Of a stretch of 64,000 nt of DNA, positions 54,102 through 63,222 are shown one piece after another. The DNA is taken from NCBI RefSeq assembly GCF_024331145.1, contig NZ_JANDJO010000005.1, positions 110,709 through 174,708 on the forward strand, read 5' to 3'. Positions within the stretch are counted from its first letter, which is position 1. Each line of letters opens with the position of its first letter. The DNA comes from Shimia sp. CNT1-13L.2. Its GTDB lineage: Bacteria > Pseudomonadota > Alphaproteobacteria > Rhodobacterales > Rhodobacteraceae. The translations under genes were made by a program, and so were the position numbers. Below the pieces are notes generated by a model. That model was not told where the DNA came from, did no database searches, and saw only the letters and a program-made list of their open reading frames with translations.

Positions 54102-55565
54102 TTACAAACTCTCCAGGAAACGGATCAGGGCCTCGCGATCATCCGTCGACAAGGCAACAACCCTGTCTCGCACAGCTTGCGCCTCACCGCCATGCCAAAG
54201 CACAGCTTCCAGCAGGGACCGCGCCCGCCCGTCGTGTAAATAGCTTTCCCTGCCGCTCACCTCGGCAGTGCGCCCGATGCCCCACAAGGGCGGCGTTTTC
54301 CACTCTTGGGCATCCACATCTGCTTCGATACCGCCATCCGCCAGGGCCGCGCCCATGTCGTGCAACAGAAAGTCGGAATAGGGCCAGATCAGCTGGAAGC
54401 TCCGGCTCGGGTCATTGCTCAAACGGTGCGTGACAAACGCGGGCTGGTGACAATCCGCACAGCCGATCTCGGAAAACAGGGCCTTGCCCGCCAGAACCTG
54501 CGCATCACCTGCATCCCTGCGCGACGGCATCCCCAGATGCACACCATAAAGCGTCACGAGGTCCAGCGCCCTGCCGTCCACCTCGAAACCCCGCACATCC
54601 TTGTCGCCATGCGGCAGCCCCCGACAGTCAACCTGCGCCGCCGTGCAATCCCCCCAGGGTGCGGGAAACATCGGCGTGCTGATCCCGATATCATGCGAAA
54701 ACGCATCCGCGGTCTGTTGCTTGATGGTTGGCGTGCCTGCCTTACGCCCGAACCGCCCGATCATTGGCTGGCCGTACTCAAGCGAGTGCACGATCCGCGC
54801 CCGCCCAGAAATACCGTCACCATCCGCATCCTCCGGATCGGCCAGTGCCAGAATATCCTCTGCCCGGATAACCTCGACCATTCCCAGCCCCGGCACCTGC
54901 GGGGCAATGCGCGGGCTGATCCGGTCAGGCGCGGCCAAATCCCCCTGCGCCAGATCGCTCACCTGATAGGTCGGATGGTGCATCACCACCTCTGTACCGT
55001 CCGCGAGCGTCACGATCTCCTGCCGGGTTTCCACCCGCATCACCGCCTCTGCGGCCAAACCAGACACCGAATTTGTCTGCAACTGCAATCCATAGATCGG
55101 GTCTTTGCCCCCCGCCCCATCGGTCATCTTGAGAACCAGCGACAGTGGCCGCTCTCCGGGTTCTGGAACAACGCCGCGCCCGTTGCCCGGATGACACGCC
55201 AGACAGGATCGCGCGTTATACAACGGCCCAAGGCCATCCGATGCCTTTGTCGAACTCGGCGACGACACCCACAGCTTGCGAAACAGGCTGCGCCCGACAA
55301 GGAAATCAAGCTCCCTGTCTTCCGGCAGATTGGCAAACGCCCGCGTAAAAGCCTCATCCCCTTCGGTATCCAGAACCGTCGCTGCCCCAAGCGGCAGGTG
55401 TTCAAACGGCGAAAGCACGCCCGGATCGGCCTCCAGAACCGACACAACTCGCGCCTCCTCGCCCGGCGTACGTGGCACGATATCAAGATGGGGTTCGAAC
55501 GATCCTTCCGCAGCTGCAATACTCGCAGCCCCGATCAGAACAGGCAGTAAGCGTACCACTTTCAT
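54102..55565 (-). CDS. Di-haem oxidoreductase (thiol oxidoreductase-like)
   Basis: 487 aa from ATG 55565; signal peptide MKVVRLLPVLIGAASIAAAE. Two c-type haem motifs, CLACH in NARSCLACHPGNGRG and CADCH in IGCADCHQPAF, mark the DHOR family. Other blocks: YGQPMIGRFGRKAGTPTIKQ and ESYLHDGRARSLLEAVLWHG. These proteins accompany imelysins in iron-uptake operons and probably act in periplasmic redox handling of iron. It abuts the downstream imelysin gene. Confidence 0.88.
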   Translation of the reverse strand: MKVVRLLPVLIGAASIAAAEGSFEPHLDIVPRTPGEEARVVSVLEADPGVLSPFEHLPLGAATVLDTEGDEAFTRAFANLPEDRELDFLVGRSLFRKLWVSSPSSTKASDGLGPLYNARSCLACHPGNGRGVVPEPGERPLSLVLKMTDGAGGKDPIYGLQLQTNSVSGLAAEAVMRVETRQEIVTLADGTEVVMHHPTYQVSDLAQGDLAAPDRISPRIAPQVPGLGMVEVIRAEDILALADPEDADGDGISGRARIVHSLEYGQPMIGRFGRKAGTPTIKQQTADAFSHDIGISTPMFPAPWGDCTAAQVDCRGLPHGDKDVRGFEVDGRALDLVTLYGVHLGMPSRRDAGDAQVLAGKALFSEIGCADCHQPAFVTHRLSNDPSRSFQLIWPYSDFLLHDMGAALADGGIEADVDAQEWKTPPLWGIGRTAEVSGRESYLHDGRARSLLEAVLWHGGEAQAVRDRVVALSTDDREALIRFLESL

Positions 55566-55697
55566 GGTCAATCCTTGTTGGCATGAGGCACGCACCTGTC
55601 TGGCGCATTTCACCTCGGCTTGCAATTTTGCCCGGACCGCGGGGGACGATCCGGGCGGAAAGACACCGCTAACGCGCGCCTCTCGAGGGAATTCGGA

Positions 55698-56702
55698 TCA
55701 CCCCCCCAAGGGGATGACCAGGTTCAGACCGATTTGCTGGCTGTTGGTGCCGGCATCATCAACATGGGCCAGCGCCGCGCCCAACACCATGCCGTTGGCA
55801 AGCTCATAGTCGAGACCAACCGAATACAGGTTTGTCTTGCCCGCGCTGTCCACGTCACGTTGCGAAATCAGGCCCGAATAGGTGATCTGACCAACGGTAT
55901 AGGCCGCGTTCAGCGTCACGAAGGTCGCGTCATCCGCGGTCCCGCCGAACCCGTCGAAATGCGCCACCTCGGCAAACAAGCCAAGCTGGTCGTTCACCTG
56001 ATGACCAATACCCGCCACATAGCCGGTCTCGTCCTTCACATCACCCGCACTGGCCGAAAGCCGACGCGCGCCGACATGATAGAAGGTATCGCCAAGCTCC
56101 TGCGACCACTGCACAGCGAAGTTGTCGAACTTGCCGGTGTTGCCTGCCCCACCGTCCGAGGCGCGGTTGCGGCCACGGTTGAAACCGGCCGATTGCGACA
56201 GATAGGTATCGTCGGCGTGGAATACTCCGAACGACAGCGTACCGCCTGCAACGGCAAAGTCCGCCGTCGCACCAATCATTTCGGTCAGCTCGTAATCTCC
56301 GGCCAGCGCATCACCATAAAACCCCGCAGCGGAATCCCAGGTCGACCCAAAGCTTGGCGTGATCTTACCAAAGCTCACCGCGCTTTCGCCGATAGAATAC
56401 CGCAAACCCAATTCGTGAACGTAGAATCCCAGATCGCCAAAGACGCGATCCCCGGTCGGGTCAGTCACCGACTCGCCCGTGATCCCGCCAAAAACCGAGA
56501 GGTTATCGGTCAGCGCGAATTCTCCGTTCAGTTCGAGAGTGCCGTAGAAATCGCTGAGTTCGTCCGCTGCCACATCCGAATTCACAACCGAGTCGACACC
56601 GAGTTCAACTTCGCCGTCCCAAGTAAAACGGCTTTCCGCCAGACCTGCGGACGCGGCAAGAGAAACGGATGCTGCCGCAGCACCCATCGCAAGATAGTTC
56701 AT
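55698..56702 (-). CDS. Outer-membrane porin-like beta-barrel protein
   Basis: 334 aa. Signal peptide MNYLAMGAAAASVSLAASAG ending near LAES. Alternating beta-strand pattern and C-terminal strand IGLNLVIPLGG; blocks such as GEFALTDNLSVFGGITGESV and GLDYELANGMVLGAALAHVD resemble Rhodobacterales porins. Lies between the two iron-type genes, suggesting a role in uptake across the outer membrane. Substrate unknown. Confidence 0.78.
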   Translation of the reverse strand: MNYLAMGAAAASVSLAASAGLAESRFTWDGEVELGVDSVVNSDVAADELSDFYGTLELNGEFALTDNLSVFGGITGESVTDPTGDRVFGDLGFYVHELGLRYSIGESAVSFGKITPSFGSTWDSAAGFYGDALAGDYELTEMIGATADFAVAGGTLSFGVFHADDTYLSQSAGFNRGRNRASDGGAGNTGKFDNFAVQWSQELGDTFYHVGARRLSASAGDVKDETGYVAGIGHQVNDQLGLFAEVAHFDGFGGTADDATFVTLNAAYTVGQITYSGLISQRDVDSAGKTNLYSVGLDYELANGMVLGAALAHVDDAGTNSQQIGLNLVIPLGG

Positions 56703-56739
56703 TTTGTTTTCCTGAAGTCTTTTTGTTGAGGAGGTCTAA

Positions 56740-56787
56740 GCACCCAGCCCAGCGGCTGTCCTCCCGTTGGCTAAACAGGCTGGGTGC
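56740..56787 (-). terminator. Hairpin between imelysin and porin genes
   Basis: Long inverted repeat GCACCCAGCC (56740-56749) / GGCTGGGTGC (56778-56787). On the minus strand no strong T-tract follows, so it may stabilise the upstream imelysin mRNA or give partial termination. Confidence 0.5.
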
Positions 56788-56793
56788 AAGATT

Positions 56794-58050
56794 TTATTGG
56801 AAGACGGCGTTCGGGTTATCGAGGCTGTCCGAGCCTTCGACTGCAATGCCGTTCAGACCAAGGGTCGAAACAACGCGCTCGATGGTTTTGGTCTGATCAA
56901 CAAGGCCGTTCACCCCGCCCATGATCAGGGCCTCACCCTTCTCGCTGCCCGCAGCCAGCATCTGGTCATAGGCAAACCCGGCGTCCGCTGCGGCCTTCAT
57001 CTCGCCCAGCGCCGCCATGGTCACCTCCAGCTTGCCTTTCATTTCCGCATCCAGCGCCGCATCTTTCGCAGCAACCAGATCCGACAACGACGCGCCGCTC
57101 AGAACGGTGCCATCAACGCGGGTGTAGGTGCCAAGATAGACGTTCTGGATACCCTGCCCGTCGTAATAATGGCTGTTGTGGGTGTTGTCCGAAAAGCAAT
57201 CATGCTCTTCTTCCGGATCGTTCAGCATCAGGCCAAGACGCATCCGCTCACCCGCCTGCTCACCATAGGACAAAGAGCCCATACCGGTCAGGATCGCGGT
57301 CAGGCCAGCAGTCTCATCCGCGAGAACCGTCTCGCGTGCTTCACCACCTTCAGCCCATTGCGCCGCCATGAACTCGAGGTCCGAAACCAGCAGATCGGTC
57401 GCCGCCTTCAGGTATTCACCCCGACGATCACAGTTGCCACCGGTACAGGCATCCCCCGACGCATAGTCGGTCGCTGGACGGTTGCCCGCGCCGGCATCCG
57501 TGCCGTTCAGGTCTTGGCCCCAAAGCAGGAATTCAATCGCGTGGTATCCGGTGGCAACGTTGGCCTCGACACCATCCGCCTCGTGCAGGGTCTCTTCCAG
57601 CAGCGCCGGAGTGATGGCCGAAGCATCAACCATCGCGCCCGACATGTTGAACTTCGGGTTGGCGATCACATTGGCCAACGAAAGCGGATTCTCGTCGCTC
57701 TCGCCATAGGACGCATCCACATAGTCGATCAGACCTTCATCCAGCGGCCATGCGTTGACCTTGCCTTCCCAGTCATCAACGATCGCGTTGCCGAAACGGT
57801 AAACCTCGGTCTGCTGATAGGGCACGCGTGACGCCAGCCAGGCATCCTTGGCCGCCGCCAGCGAGGCCTCGCTCGGGTCCGCCAAAAGCGCATCAACCGC
57901 CGCCTGCAACGCCTGCGCCGTAATCAGGCTGTCTGCATATTTTGCGGCAGCAATGTCGGCATAGTGTTCCAGCACAGCGCGTTCATCCGCGAACGCCATC
58001 TGCGCCGCGCACAGCGCAGCAACCGCCACGCCAAGCTTCATCGTGTTCAT
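56794..58050 (-). CDS. Imelysin-family periplasmic protein (iron-regulated, IrpA/ICMP type)
   Basis: 418 aa. Signal peptide MNTMKLGVAVAALCAAQMAF, cleavage near AFA-DER. Imelysin domain with the family motif intact, GYHAIEFLLWGQDLNG (H170, E173). Also ESDENPLSLANVIANPKFN and HDCFSDNTHNSHYYDGQG. Family members bind or process iron or haem in the periplasm. Follows hemP in the same direction, 53 bases apart, and precedes the porin. Confidence 0.88.
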   Translation of the reverse strand: MNTMKLGVAVAALCAAQMAFADERAVLEHYADIAAAKYADSLITAQALQAAVDALLADPSEASLAAAKDAWLASRVPYQQTEVYRFGNAIVDDWEGKVNAWPLDEGLIDYVDASYGESDENPLSLANVIANPKFNMSGAMVDASAITPALLEETLHEADGVEANVATGYHAIEFLLWGQDLNGTDAGAGNRPATDYASGDACTGGNCDRRGEYLKAATDLLVSDLEFMAAQWAEGGEARETVLADETAGLTAILTGMGSLSYGEQAGERMRLGLMLNDPEEEHDCFSDNTHNSHYYDGQGIQNVYLGTYTRVDGTVLSGASLSDLVAAKDAALDAEMKGKLEVTMAALGEMKAAADAGFAYDQMLAAGSEKGEALIMGGVNGLVDQTKTIERVVSTLGLNGIAVEGSDSLDNPNAVFQ

Positions 58051-58103
58051 TGCGGGTTTCCTTTGTCCCTCAATGGGCCGCGAACACGCGACCCATCACC
58101 GTG

Positions 58104-58259
58104 TTATTTTGTAAGAATAAGTTTGTTCGCGCGGGTAATGCGCAGCGTGTAGACCTGACCATCCAGAACGATACGTGCCTGCACCTGACCACCGGTCAGT
58201 TCCTTGGCGTCATGCACCGGGTAAGCGTCAGCCGTCGAGATATTCGCATTCATAAACAT
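58104..58259 (-). CDS. hemP: Haemin uptake protein HemP
   Basis: 51 aa from ATG 58259 (AGGA about 8 bases upstream); the open frame to 58328 is probably not coding. The C-terminal half, VLDGQVYTLRITRANKLILT, is the highly conserved HemP/HmuP signature. HmuP-type proteins activate haem-uptake genes in rhizobia. First gene of the iron-type cluster, supporting iron control of what follows. Confidence 0.92.
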   Translation of the reverse strand: MFMNANISTADAYPVHDAKELTGGQVQARIVLDGQVYTLRITRANKLILTK

Positions 58260-58302
58260 AGTCACATCCTGAGTTGCCAGATTCCTGTTCACGGATTTAT
58301 TT

Positions 58303-58319
58303 CTGACTATTTTTATCAG
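58303..58319. promoter_or_regulatory. AT-rich dyad upstream of hemP
   Basis: CTGA and TCAG arms enclose an AT-rich 9-base centre (58303-58319), in the hemP promoter region. It could be an iron-responsive operator, but it does not match a consensus I can state with certainty. Confidence 0.25.
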
Positions 58320-58339
58320 CAATGTCAATTCCGACTTTT

Positions 58340-59272
58340 TTAATCGGATATATTTTCTTTCAACCCACTGCGCGCAATCGCCCGCCCCAGCGCCAGCCGG
58401 AAAAGCTGTTCCTGCGGCGAAAGCGTTTCGTCCGGGCGTGACATCAACCCCACCGGACCGCGGGTAATGCCTGTTTCAAAAGGCAGGGGAACAAGGAAAC
58501 CATCGGCAATTTCATTCGCCACCACCCCGGCCGAGATGATCCAGATTGCATCCGACCGCCGCGTATAAACGCGCCCGAAAGCGCCCGAAACACTCTCCAG
58601 CCGGTCCGGTATTTCCCCCACGCCATGCGCGATCAGGAAGCGTTCCACAAGCGGTCGAATCGCGGCCCCCGCCGGCGGATAAATCACTTGCCACTCTCCG
58701 ATTCGCTTGAGATCGGGCGCGTCCAGCAATGGGTGCCCTGCCCGAACGATGAACTCGACCCGCTCTTCGTAAAGCTGCGTGAACGAAAGCCCCTGCATGG
58801 TTTCCGGCTGCCCCAGTCGTCCGATCACAACGTCCAGCATCCCCAGCCGCAGTCGATCCACCAGATAGGCATGCGGCCCGTCCATGATCTGGATTTCCAC
58901 ATCCGGCGCGATCTCGGCCATTTCGCGCACCACTTCGGGCATCAACCGCGCCGCCACAGAGGGCAACGCCCCGACGGCGAGGCGCACCTTGCCCTCTGCA
59001 CCAACCTGCTCGACCCCCGCCAGACCCTGTTGCAACGCAGCCAGCGATTGTTCGGCGAAATGCAGGAACACCTCGCCCTCCTTGGTCAGCGCGACCCCCG
59101 CGCGATTGCGCACCAATAGCGCCGCCCCAAGGATCTCTTCCAGCTCTTTCAGCGTTTTGGAAATCGCGGGCTGCGTAAGGAACAGCTTCTCCGCCGCCTG
59201 CTTCAGGCTTTTCTCCCGGCAGATTTCGACAAAACACTGGATGTGGCGAAACTTGATGCGTCGATCGATCAT
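58340..59272 (-). CDS. pcaQ: LysR-family regulator of protocatechuate catabolism
   Basis: 310 aa. N-terminal HTH: RHIQCFVEICREKSLKQAAE and LFLTQPAISKTLKELEEILG. The effector domain has GALPSVAARLMPEVV and YPPAGAAIRPLVERF, the form seen in PcaQ. Divergent from pobA across 89 bases; PcaQ activates pca genes with beta-carboxymuconate or related intermediates as coinducer. The convergent layout with hemP ends at 58340. Confidence 0.9.
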   Translation of the reverse strand: MIDRRIKFRHIQCFVEICREKSLKQAAEKLFLTQPAISKTLKELEEILGAALLVRNRAGVALTKEGEVFLHFAEQSLAALQQGLAGVEQVGAEGKVRLAVGALPSVAARLMPEVVREMAEIAPDVEIQIMDGPHAYLVDRLRLGMLDVVIGRLGQPETMQGLSFTQLYEERVEFIVRAGHPLLDAPDLKRIGEWQVIYPPAGAAIRPLVERFLIAHGVGEIPDRLESVSGAFGRVYTRRSDAIWIISAGVVANEIADGFLVPLPFETGITRGPVGLMSRPDETLSPQEQLFRLALGRAIARSGLKENISD

Positions 59273-59276
59273 TTAC

Positions 59277-59293
59277 TTATCCGTTTTGGCAAC
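59277..59293. promoter_or_regulatory. Candidate PcaQ site in the pcaQ-pobA divergent promoter
   Basis: TTATCC and GGCAAC flank five bases in the 89-base gap (59273-59361). It is an imperfect dyad resembling the half-sites of the rhizobial PcaQ box (ATAACC-N4-GGTTAA). Weak match. Confidence 0.25.
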
Positions 59294-59361
59294 AAACTAG
59301 CACGCATCATCAATTTACATCCAGAAATTTGGCAAGCAGTATGCCATCAGGAGGAGAATTC

Positions 59362-60531
59362 ATGCGCACCCAAGTAGCCATCATCGGCGGTGGTCCATCC
59401 GGCCTGTTGTTAAGCCAGCTTCTGCACCGCAAGGGCATCGACACCGTCGTGCTTGAACGCAAAACAAGGGACTACGTGCTTGGCCGCATCCGCGCCGGCA
59501 TCCTAGAGACCGGCTTCGTGAACTTGATGCGCGAAGCGGGCGTTGCCGATCGCATGGACAAGGAATGCTTTGTCCACGACGGCACGGTGATTTCGCACGG
59601 CGACACCCAATTCACCATCGACTTCAAAGACCTCACTGACACCTCCGTCGTGGTCTATGGCCAGACCGAAGTCACCCGCGATCTCTACGACGCGCGCGAA
59701 GCGATGGACGGCACGGTCATCTTCAACGCCGAGAACGTCCAAATTCATGGCGCCGACAGCGACGCACCGCATGTCACCTACACCACCGATGGCGACGAAC
59801 ACCGCATCGACTGTGATTTCGTGGCGGGCTGCGACGGGTTCCATGGCGTCAGCCGCCAGACCATCCCTCTGACCGTGCGCCGCGAATACGAAAAGCTCTA
59901 TCCCTTCGGATGGCTCGGCATTCTCTCCGAAACGCCGCCCGTCCACGACGAACTGATCTACTCCTGCTCAAGCCGCGGCTTTGCCCTCTGCTCGATGCGC
60001 AACGAAAACCTCAGCCGCTACTACATTCAATGCTCCCTGTCCGACAGCCCCGACGACTGGAGCGACGATGCCTTCTGGCAGGAACTCAAGCGCCGCATTC
60101 CGTCCGAATATGCCGACAAACTGGTGACCGGCCCCTCGATCGAGAAATCCATCGCGCCCCTGCGCTCTTTCGTCACCGAACCCATGCGCTGGGGGCGCCT
60201 GTTCCTCTGCGGCGACGCGGCCCACATTGTACCCCCGACAGGTGCCAAGGGCCTCAATACCGCCGCCAGCGACATTCACTACCTCTACAACGGGCTGATC
60301 CAGCATTACCTCGACGGCGATGACACCGGCATCGACACCTATTCCGAAAAGGCTCTCGCCCGCATCTGGAAGGCCGAGCGTTTCAGCTGGTGGATGACCA
60401 ACCTGCTGCACCGCTTCCCCGACCAATCCGAGTTCGATCTCAAGATGCAGGCCGCCGACATTGCCTTCCTGCGCGACAACCGCGCCGCGCAAACAGTGCT
60501 TGCTCAGAACTATGTCGGCCTGCCCTACTAA
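59362..60531 (+). CDS. pobA: 4-hydroxybenzoate 3-monooxygenase
   Basis: 389 aa from ATG 59362, preceded by AGGAGGAG; the frame is open to 59329. Class A flavoprotein that hydroxylates 4-hydroxybenzoate to protocatechuate with NADPH. FAD motif VAIIGGGPSGLLLSQ, the DG motif FVAGCDGFHGVSR, and LFLCGDAAHIVPPTGAKGLN are intact. Length matches PobA (~390). First gene of the pobA-pcaC-pcaH-pcaG-BKACE run. Confidence 0.95.
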   Translation: MRTQVAIIGGGPSGLLLSQLLHRKGIDTVVLERKTRDYVLGRIRAGILETGFVNLMREAGVADRMDKECFVHDGTVISHGDTQFTIDFKDLTDTSVVVYGQTEVTRDLYDAREAMDGTVIFNAENVQIHGADSDAPHVTYTTDGDEHRIDCDFVAGCDGFHGVSRQTIPLTVRREYEKLYPFGWLGILSETPPVHDELIYSCSSRGFALCSMRNENLSRYYIQCSLSDSPDDWSDDAFWQELKRRIPSEYADKLVTGPSIEKSIAPLRSFVTEPMRWGRLFLCGDAAHIVPPTGAKGLNTAASDIHYLYNGLIQHYLDGDDTGIDTYSEKALARIWKAERFSWWMTNLLHRFPDQSEFDLKMQAADIAFLRDNRAAQTVLAQNYVGLPY

Positions 60532-60550
60532 GGCCGAAGGAGACACCAAG

Positions 60551-60958
60551 ATGACCGACCGCTTCGCAACAGGCATGCAGGTTCGCCGCAACATCCTTGG
60601 CGATGACCACGTCAACCGGGCCGAATCCGACAAGACGGACTTTGACACCCCCTTTCAGGACCTCATCACCGAAGGGGCATGGGGCACGGTCTGGGCCTCT
60701 GATGGTATCAGCGACCGGGAGCGTTCCATGCTCACTCTCGCCCTCCTCGCCGCCCTTGGCAACTTCGAGGAAATCCCCATGCACATCCGCGCCACCGCCC
60801 GCACGGGCGCCAGCAAACAGGACGTCCTCGAAGCCTTCCAACACGTCGCCATCTACGCCGGTGTCCCCCGCGCCAACCACGCGCTCAAACTCGCCAAGCA
60901 GACCTTTGCCGAAATGGACGCAGACGCCGCCCTACCCGAACAGGAGACACAGCCATGA
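60551..60958 (+). CDS. pcaC: 4-carboxymuconolactone decarboxylase
   Basis: 135 aa; CMD/AhpD-like fold. [37 protein letters not shown] and [15 protein letters not shown] are PcaC blocks. Decarboxylates gamma-carboxymuconolactone to beta-ketoadipate enol-lactone. Overlaps pcaH by 4 bases. PcaB (cycloisomerase) and PcaD (enol-lactone hydrolase) are not in the window. Confidence 0.93.
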   Translation: MTDRFATGMQVRRNILGDDHVNRAESDKTDFDTPFQDLITEGAWGTVWASDGISDRERSMLTLALLAALGNFEEIPMHIRATARTGASKQDVLEAFQHVAIYAGVPRANHALKLAKQTFAEMDADAALPEQETQP

Positions 60959-61683
60959 CCAAACCTGCGGAATTCTATCAACGCGACAGGCGCTGGCATC
61001 CCCCTGCCCTTGATGAACGCTACAAGACCTCTGTCGCCCGCTCCCCGCAATACGCGCCGATCTCGCTTGAAAACTCGCTAAGCGAGATCACAGGCCCCGT
61101 CTTCGGCCACAATGACATCGACGCAATCGACAATGACCTGCTCTCGAACTACGCCCAGCCGGGCCAAAGCCCGATTGGCGAGCGCATCATCGTCCATGGC
61201 CGCGTGCTCGACGAAAATGCCCGCCCCGTGCCAAACACCCTGGTGGAAATCTGGCAGGCCAACGCCGGTGGCCGCTACCGCCACAAGAAAGACACCTACC
61301 TTGCCCCGATTGACCCGAACTTCGGCGGCTGCGGACGGACCCTGACAGACGAAAACGGCTACTATTACTTCCGAACCGTGAAACCCGGCGCTTATCCCTG
61401 GCGCAACTGGGTCAATGATTGGCGCCCCGCCCATATCCACATCTCGGTCTTCGGCTCCGGCTTTGCCCAGCGCCTGATCACCCAGCTCTACTTCGAGGGC
61501 GATCCGCTGATTGCCAAATGTCCCATCGTCAACACCATCCCCGATCCCAAGGCCGTCGACCAACTGATCGCCGCCCTCGACATGAACGCAACCATCCCGC
61601 TGGATACCATCGCCTACAAGTTCGACATCGTCCTGCGCGGTCGCCGCTCGACCCTGTTTGAAAACCGTCTGGAGGGGAACTGA
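60955..61683 (+). CDS. pcaH: Protocatechuate 3,4-dioxygenase, beta subunit
   Basis: 242 aa. Intradiol dioxygenase holding the non-haem iron: [19 protein letters not shown] and [17 protein letters not shown] supply Tyr and His ligands. Opens protocatechuate between the hydroxyls. Pairs with PcaG, encoded 4 bases downstream. Confidence 0.95.
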   Translation: MTKPAEFYQRDRRWHPPALDERYKTSVARSPQYAPISLENSLSEITGPVFGHNDIDAIDNDLLSNYAQPGQSPIGERIIVHGRVLDENARPVPNTLVEIWQANAGGRYRHKKDTYLAPIDPNFGGCGRTLTDENGYYYFRTVKPGAYPWRNWVNDWRPAHIHISVFGSGFAQRLITQLYFEGDPLIAKCPIVNTIPDPKAVDQLIAALDMNATIPLDTIAYKFDIVLRGRRSTLFENRLEGN

Positions 61684-61687
61684 TCCA

Positions 61688-62308
61688 ATGGCTCAAGACC
61701 TGAATTATCTGAAAGAAACCCCCTCCCAGACCGCAGGCCCCTATGTCCACATCGGCCTCGCCCCCGGCGCGGCGGGCTTTGACATCTACCGCGAAGAACT
61801 CGGCTGGGACATTGCAGGCCCCAACGCCAGGGGTGAACGTATCCGCGTCGAAGGCCGTGTCATCGACGGCACGGGTTCCCCGATCAAGGACGTGCTCCTT
61901 GAGGCATGGCAGGCCAACAGCGAAGGCATCTACGCCCACCCCGAACACCAAGGCGAAGTCGAGGATGGCTTTCGCGGCTGGGGCCGTGTCATCACCGACT
62001 TCGACACCGGCGAATGGGGCTTCGACACCGTGAAACCCGGCGCCACACCGGGGCGCAACGGCACCACGCAGGCCCCCCACATCACCCTCTGGATCGTGGC
62101 ACGCGGCATCAATCTCGGCCTGAACACCCGCCTCTATTTCGACGACGAAACCGAGGCCAACGCCGCCGATCCCGTCATCAACCTGATCGAGTGGGAACGC
62201 CGCCGCGCCACCCTCCTGGCCAAGCGCGGCGAACGCGATGGACAAATCGTCTACCGCTTCGATATCAAGATCCAAGGCGAGGACGAGACCGTCTTCTTTG
62301 ACATCTGA
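61688..62308 (+). CDS. pcaG: Protocatechuate 3,4-dioxygenase, alpha subunit
   Basis: 206 aa from ATG 61688 (the frame extends to 61658 within pcaH). Same fold as PcaH but lacks the iron ligands; TPSQTAGPYVHIGLAPGAAG and LLEAWQANSEGIYAHPEHQG. Length fits the ~200-aa alpha subunit. Structural partner of PcaH. Confidence 0.95.
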   Translation: MAQDLNYLKETPSQTAGPYVHIGLAPGAAGFDIYREELGWDIAGPNARGERIRVEGRVIDGTGSPIKDVLLEAWQANSEGIYAHPEHQGEVEDGFRGWGRVITDFDTGEWGFDTVKPGATPGRNGTTQAPHITLWIVARGINLGLNTRLYFDDETEANAADPVINLIEWERRRATLLAKRGERDGQIVYRFDIKIQGEDETVFFDI

Positions 62309-62346
62309 GCGCCCGCCCCACCGGGGCGCGGCAACGAGGACCCACA

Positions 62347-63177
62347 ATGACCAAACCCTGCATTCTCTGCTGCGCGATCACCGGTTCGGTGCCGCGCAAG
62401 TCGGACAACCCCGCCGTCCCGATCACGGTGTCGGAACAGATCGAAAGCAGCCACGCCGCCGTCGAGGCCGGGGCCAGCATCATCCACGCCCACGTCCGCA
62501 TGGACGACGGCACGCCGACCTCCGACCCCGACAAGTTCGCGCTGCTCAAGGAAGGTCTCGAAAAACACTGCCCCGGCGTCATCATCCAGTTTTCGACCGG
62601 TGGCCGCTCCGGCGCCGGGGCCGAGCGCGGCGGTATGCTGCCCCTGCGCCCCGATATGGCCTCGCTCTCGGTCGGCTCGAACAACTTCCCGACCCGCGTC
62701 TATGAAAACCCGCCTGAATTGATCGACTGGCTGTCCTCCGAGATGATCAAATACGAGATCACCCCGGAAATCGAAGCCTTCGACATGTCCCACATCCTGC
62801 ACGCCATCAAACGCAGCGAAGCGGGTCTTTTGTTCGGCAAGCTTTACGTGCAATTCGTGATGGGCGTGAAAAACGCCATGCCCTGCGACAAGGAAATCTT
62901 CGATTTCTACGTCCACACCATGCAGACCCGCGCGCCCAAGGCCGAATGGTGCGCCGCGGGCATCGGTGCAAACCAGATCGTGGTCAATGAATGGGCCATC
63001 GCCGCAGGCGGCCACACCCGCGCCGGTCTCGAAGACAACGTACGCCTCGACAAAGACACCCTTGCCCCTTCGAACGCCGCCCTGATCCAGCGCGCCGCCG
63101 ACCTCTGCGCCAAGTACGACCGCCCCGTCGCCACGCCCGCACAGGCCCGCGAAATCCTCGGCCTCAAAGCGGCCTGA
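62347..63177 (+). CDS. Beta-keto acid cleavage enzyme (BKACE, DUF849 family), pca-associated
   Basis: 276 aa, the length of Kce. Zinc-binding H47-A-H49 in ASIIHAHVRMDDGTP; catalytic R225-x3-E229-D230 in RAGLEDNVRL. Last gene of the pca operon, 38 bases after pcaG, followed by a hairpin. Members condense a beta-keto acid with acetyl-CoA. Here beta-ketoadipate, the end-product of the ring-cleavage branch, is the obvious candidate, giving succinyl-CoA and acetoacetate in place of PcaIJ plus PcaF. Substrate is inferred from context. Sequence differs strongly from the BKACE at 5400-6329. Confidence 0.87.
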   Translation: MTKPCILCCAITGSVPRKSDNPAVPITVSEQIESSHAAVEAGASIIHAHVRMDDGTPTSDPDKFALLKEGLEKHCPGVIIQFSTGGRSGAGAERGGMLPLRPDMASLSVGSNNFPTRVYENPPELIDWLSSEMIKYEITPEIEAFDMSHILHAIKRSEAGLLFGKLYVQFVMGVKNAMPCDKEIFDFYVHTMQTRAPKAEWCAAGIGANQIVVNEWAIAAGGHTRAGLEDNVRLDKDTLAPSNAALIQRAADLCAKYDRPVATPAQAREILGLKAA

Positions 63178-63188
63178 GACACGAAATC

Positions 63189-63213
63189 TGGCGGCCAGAA
63201 CATCAGGCCGCCA
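63189..63213. terminator. Hairpin between convergent BKACE and unknown gene
   Basis: Perfect 8-bp stem TGGCGGCC (63189-63196) / GGCCGCCA (63206-63213), loop of 9 bases. It lies in the short gap between convergent stops; no long T-tract on either strand. Confidence 0.5.
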
Positions 63214-63222
63214 AACACGGCA

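Noticed and set aside
55630-55656. Terminator between the porin and the di-haem oxidoreductase gene
   Set aside because: A 7-bp GCCCGGA/TCCGGGC stem is present, but the minus-strand tail is A-rich rather than T-rich, so termination is doubtful.
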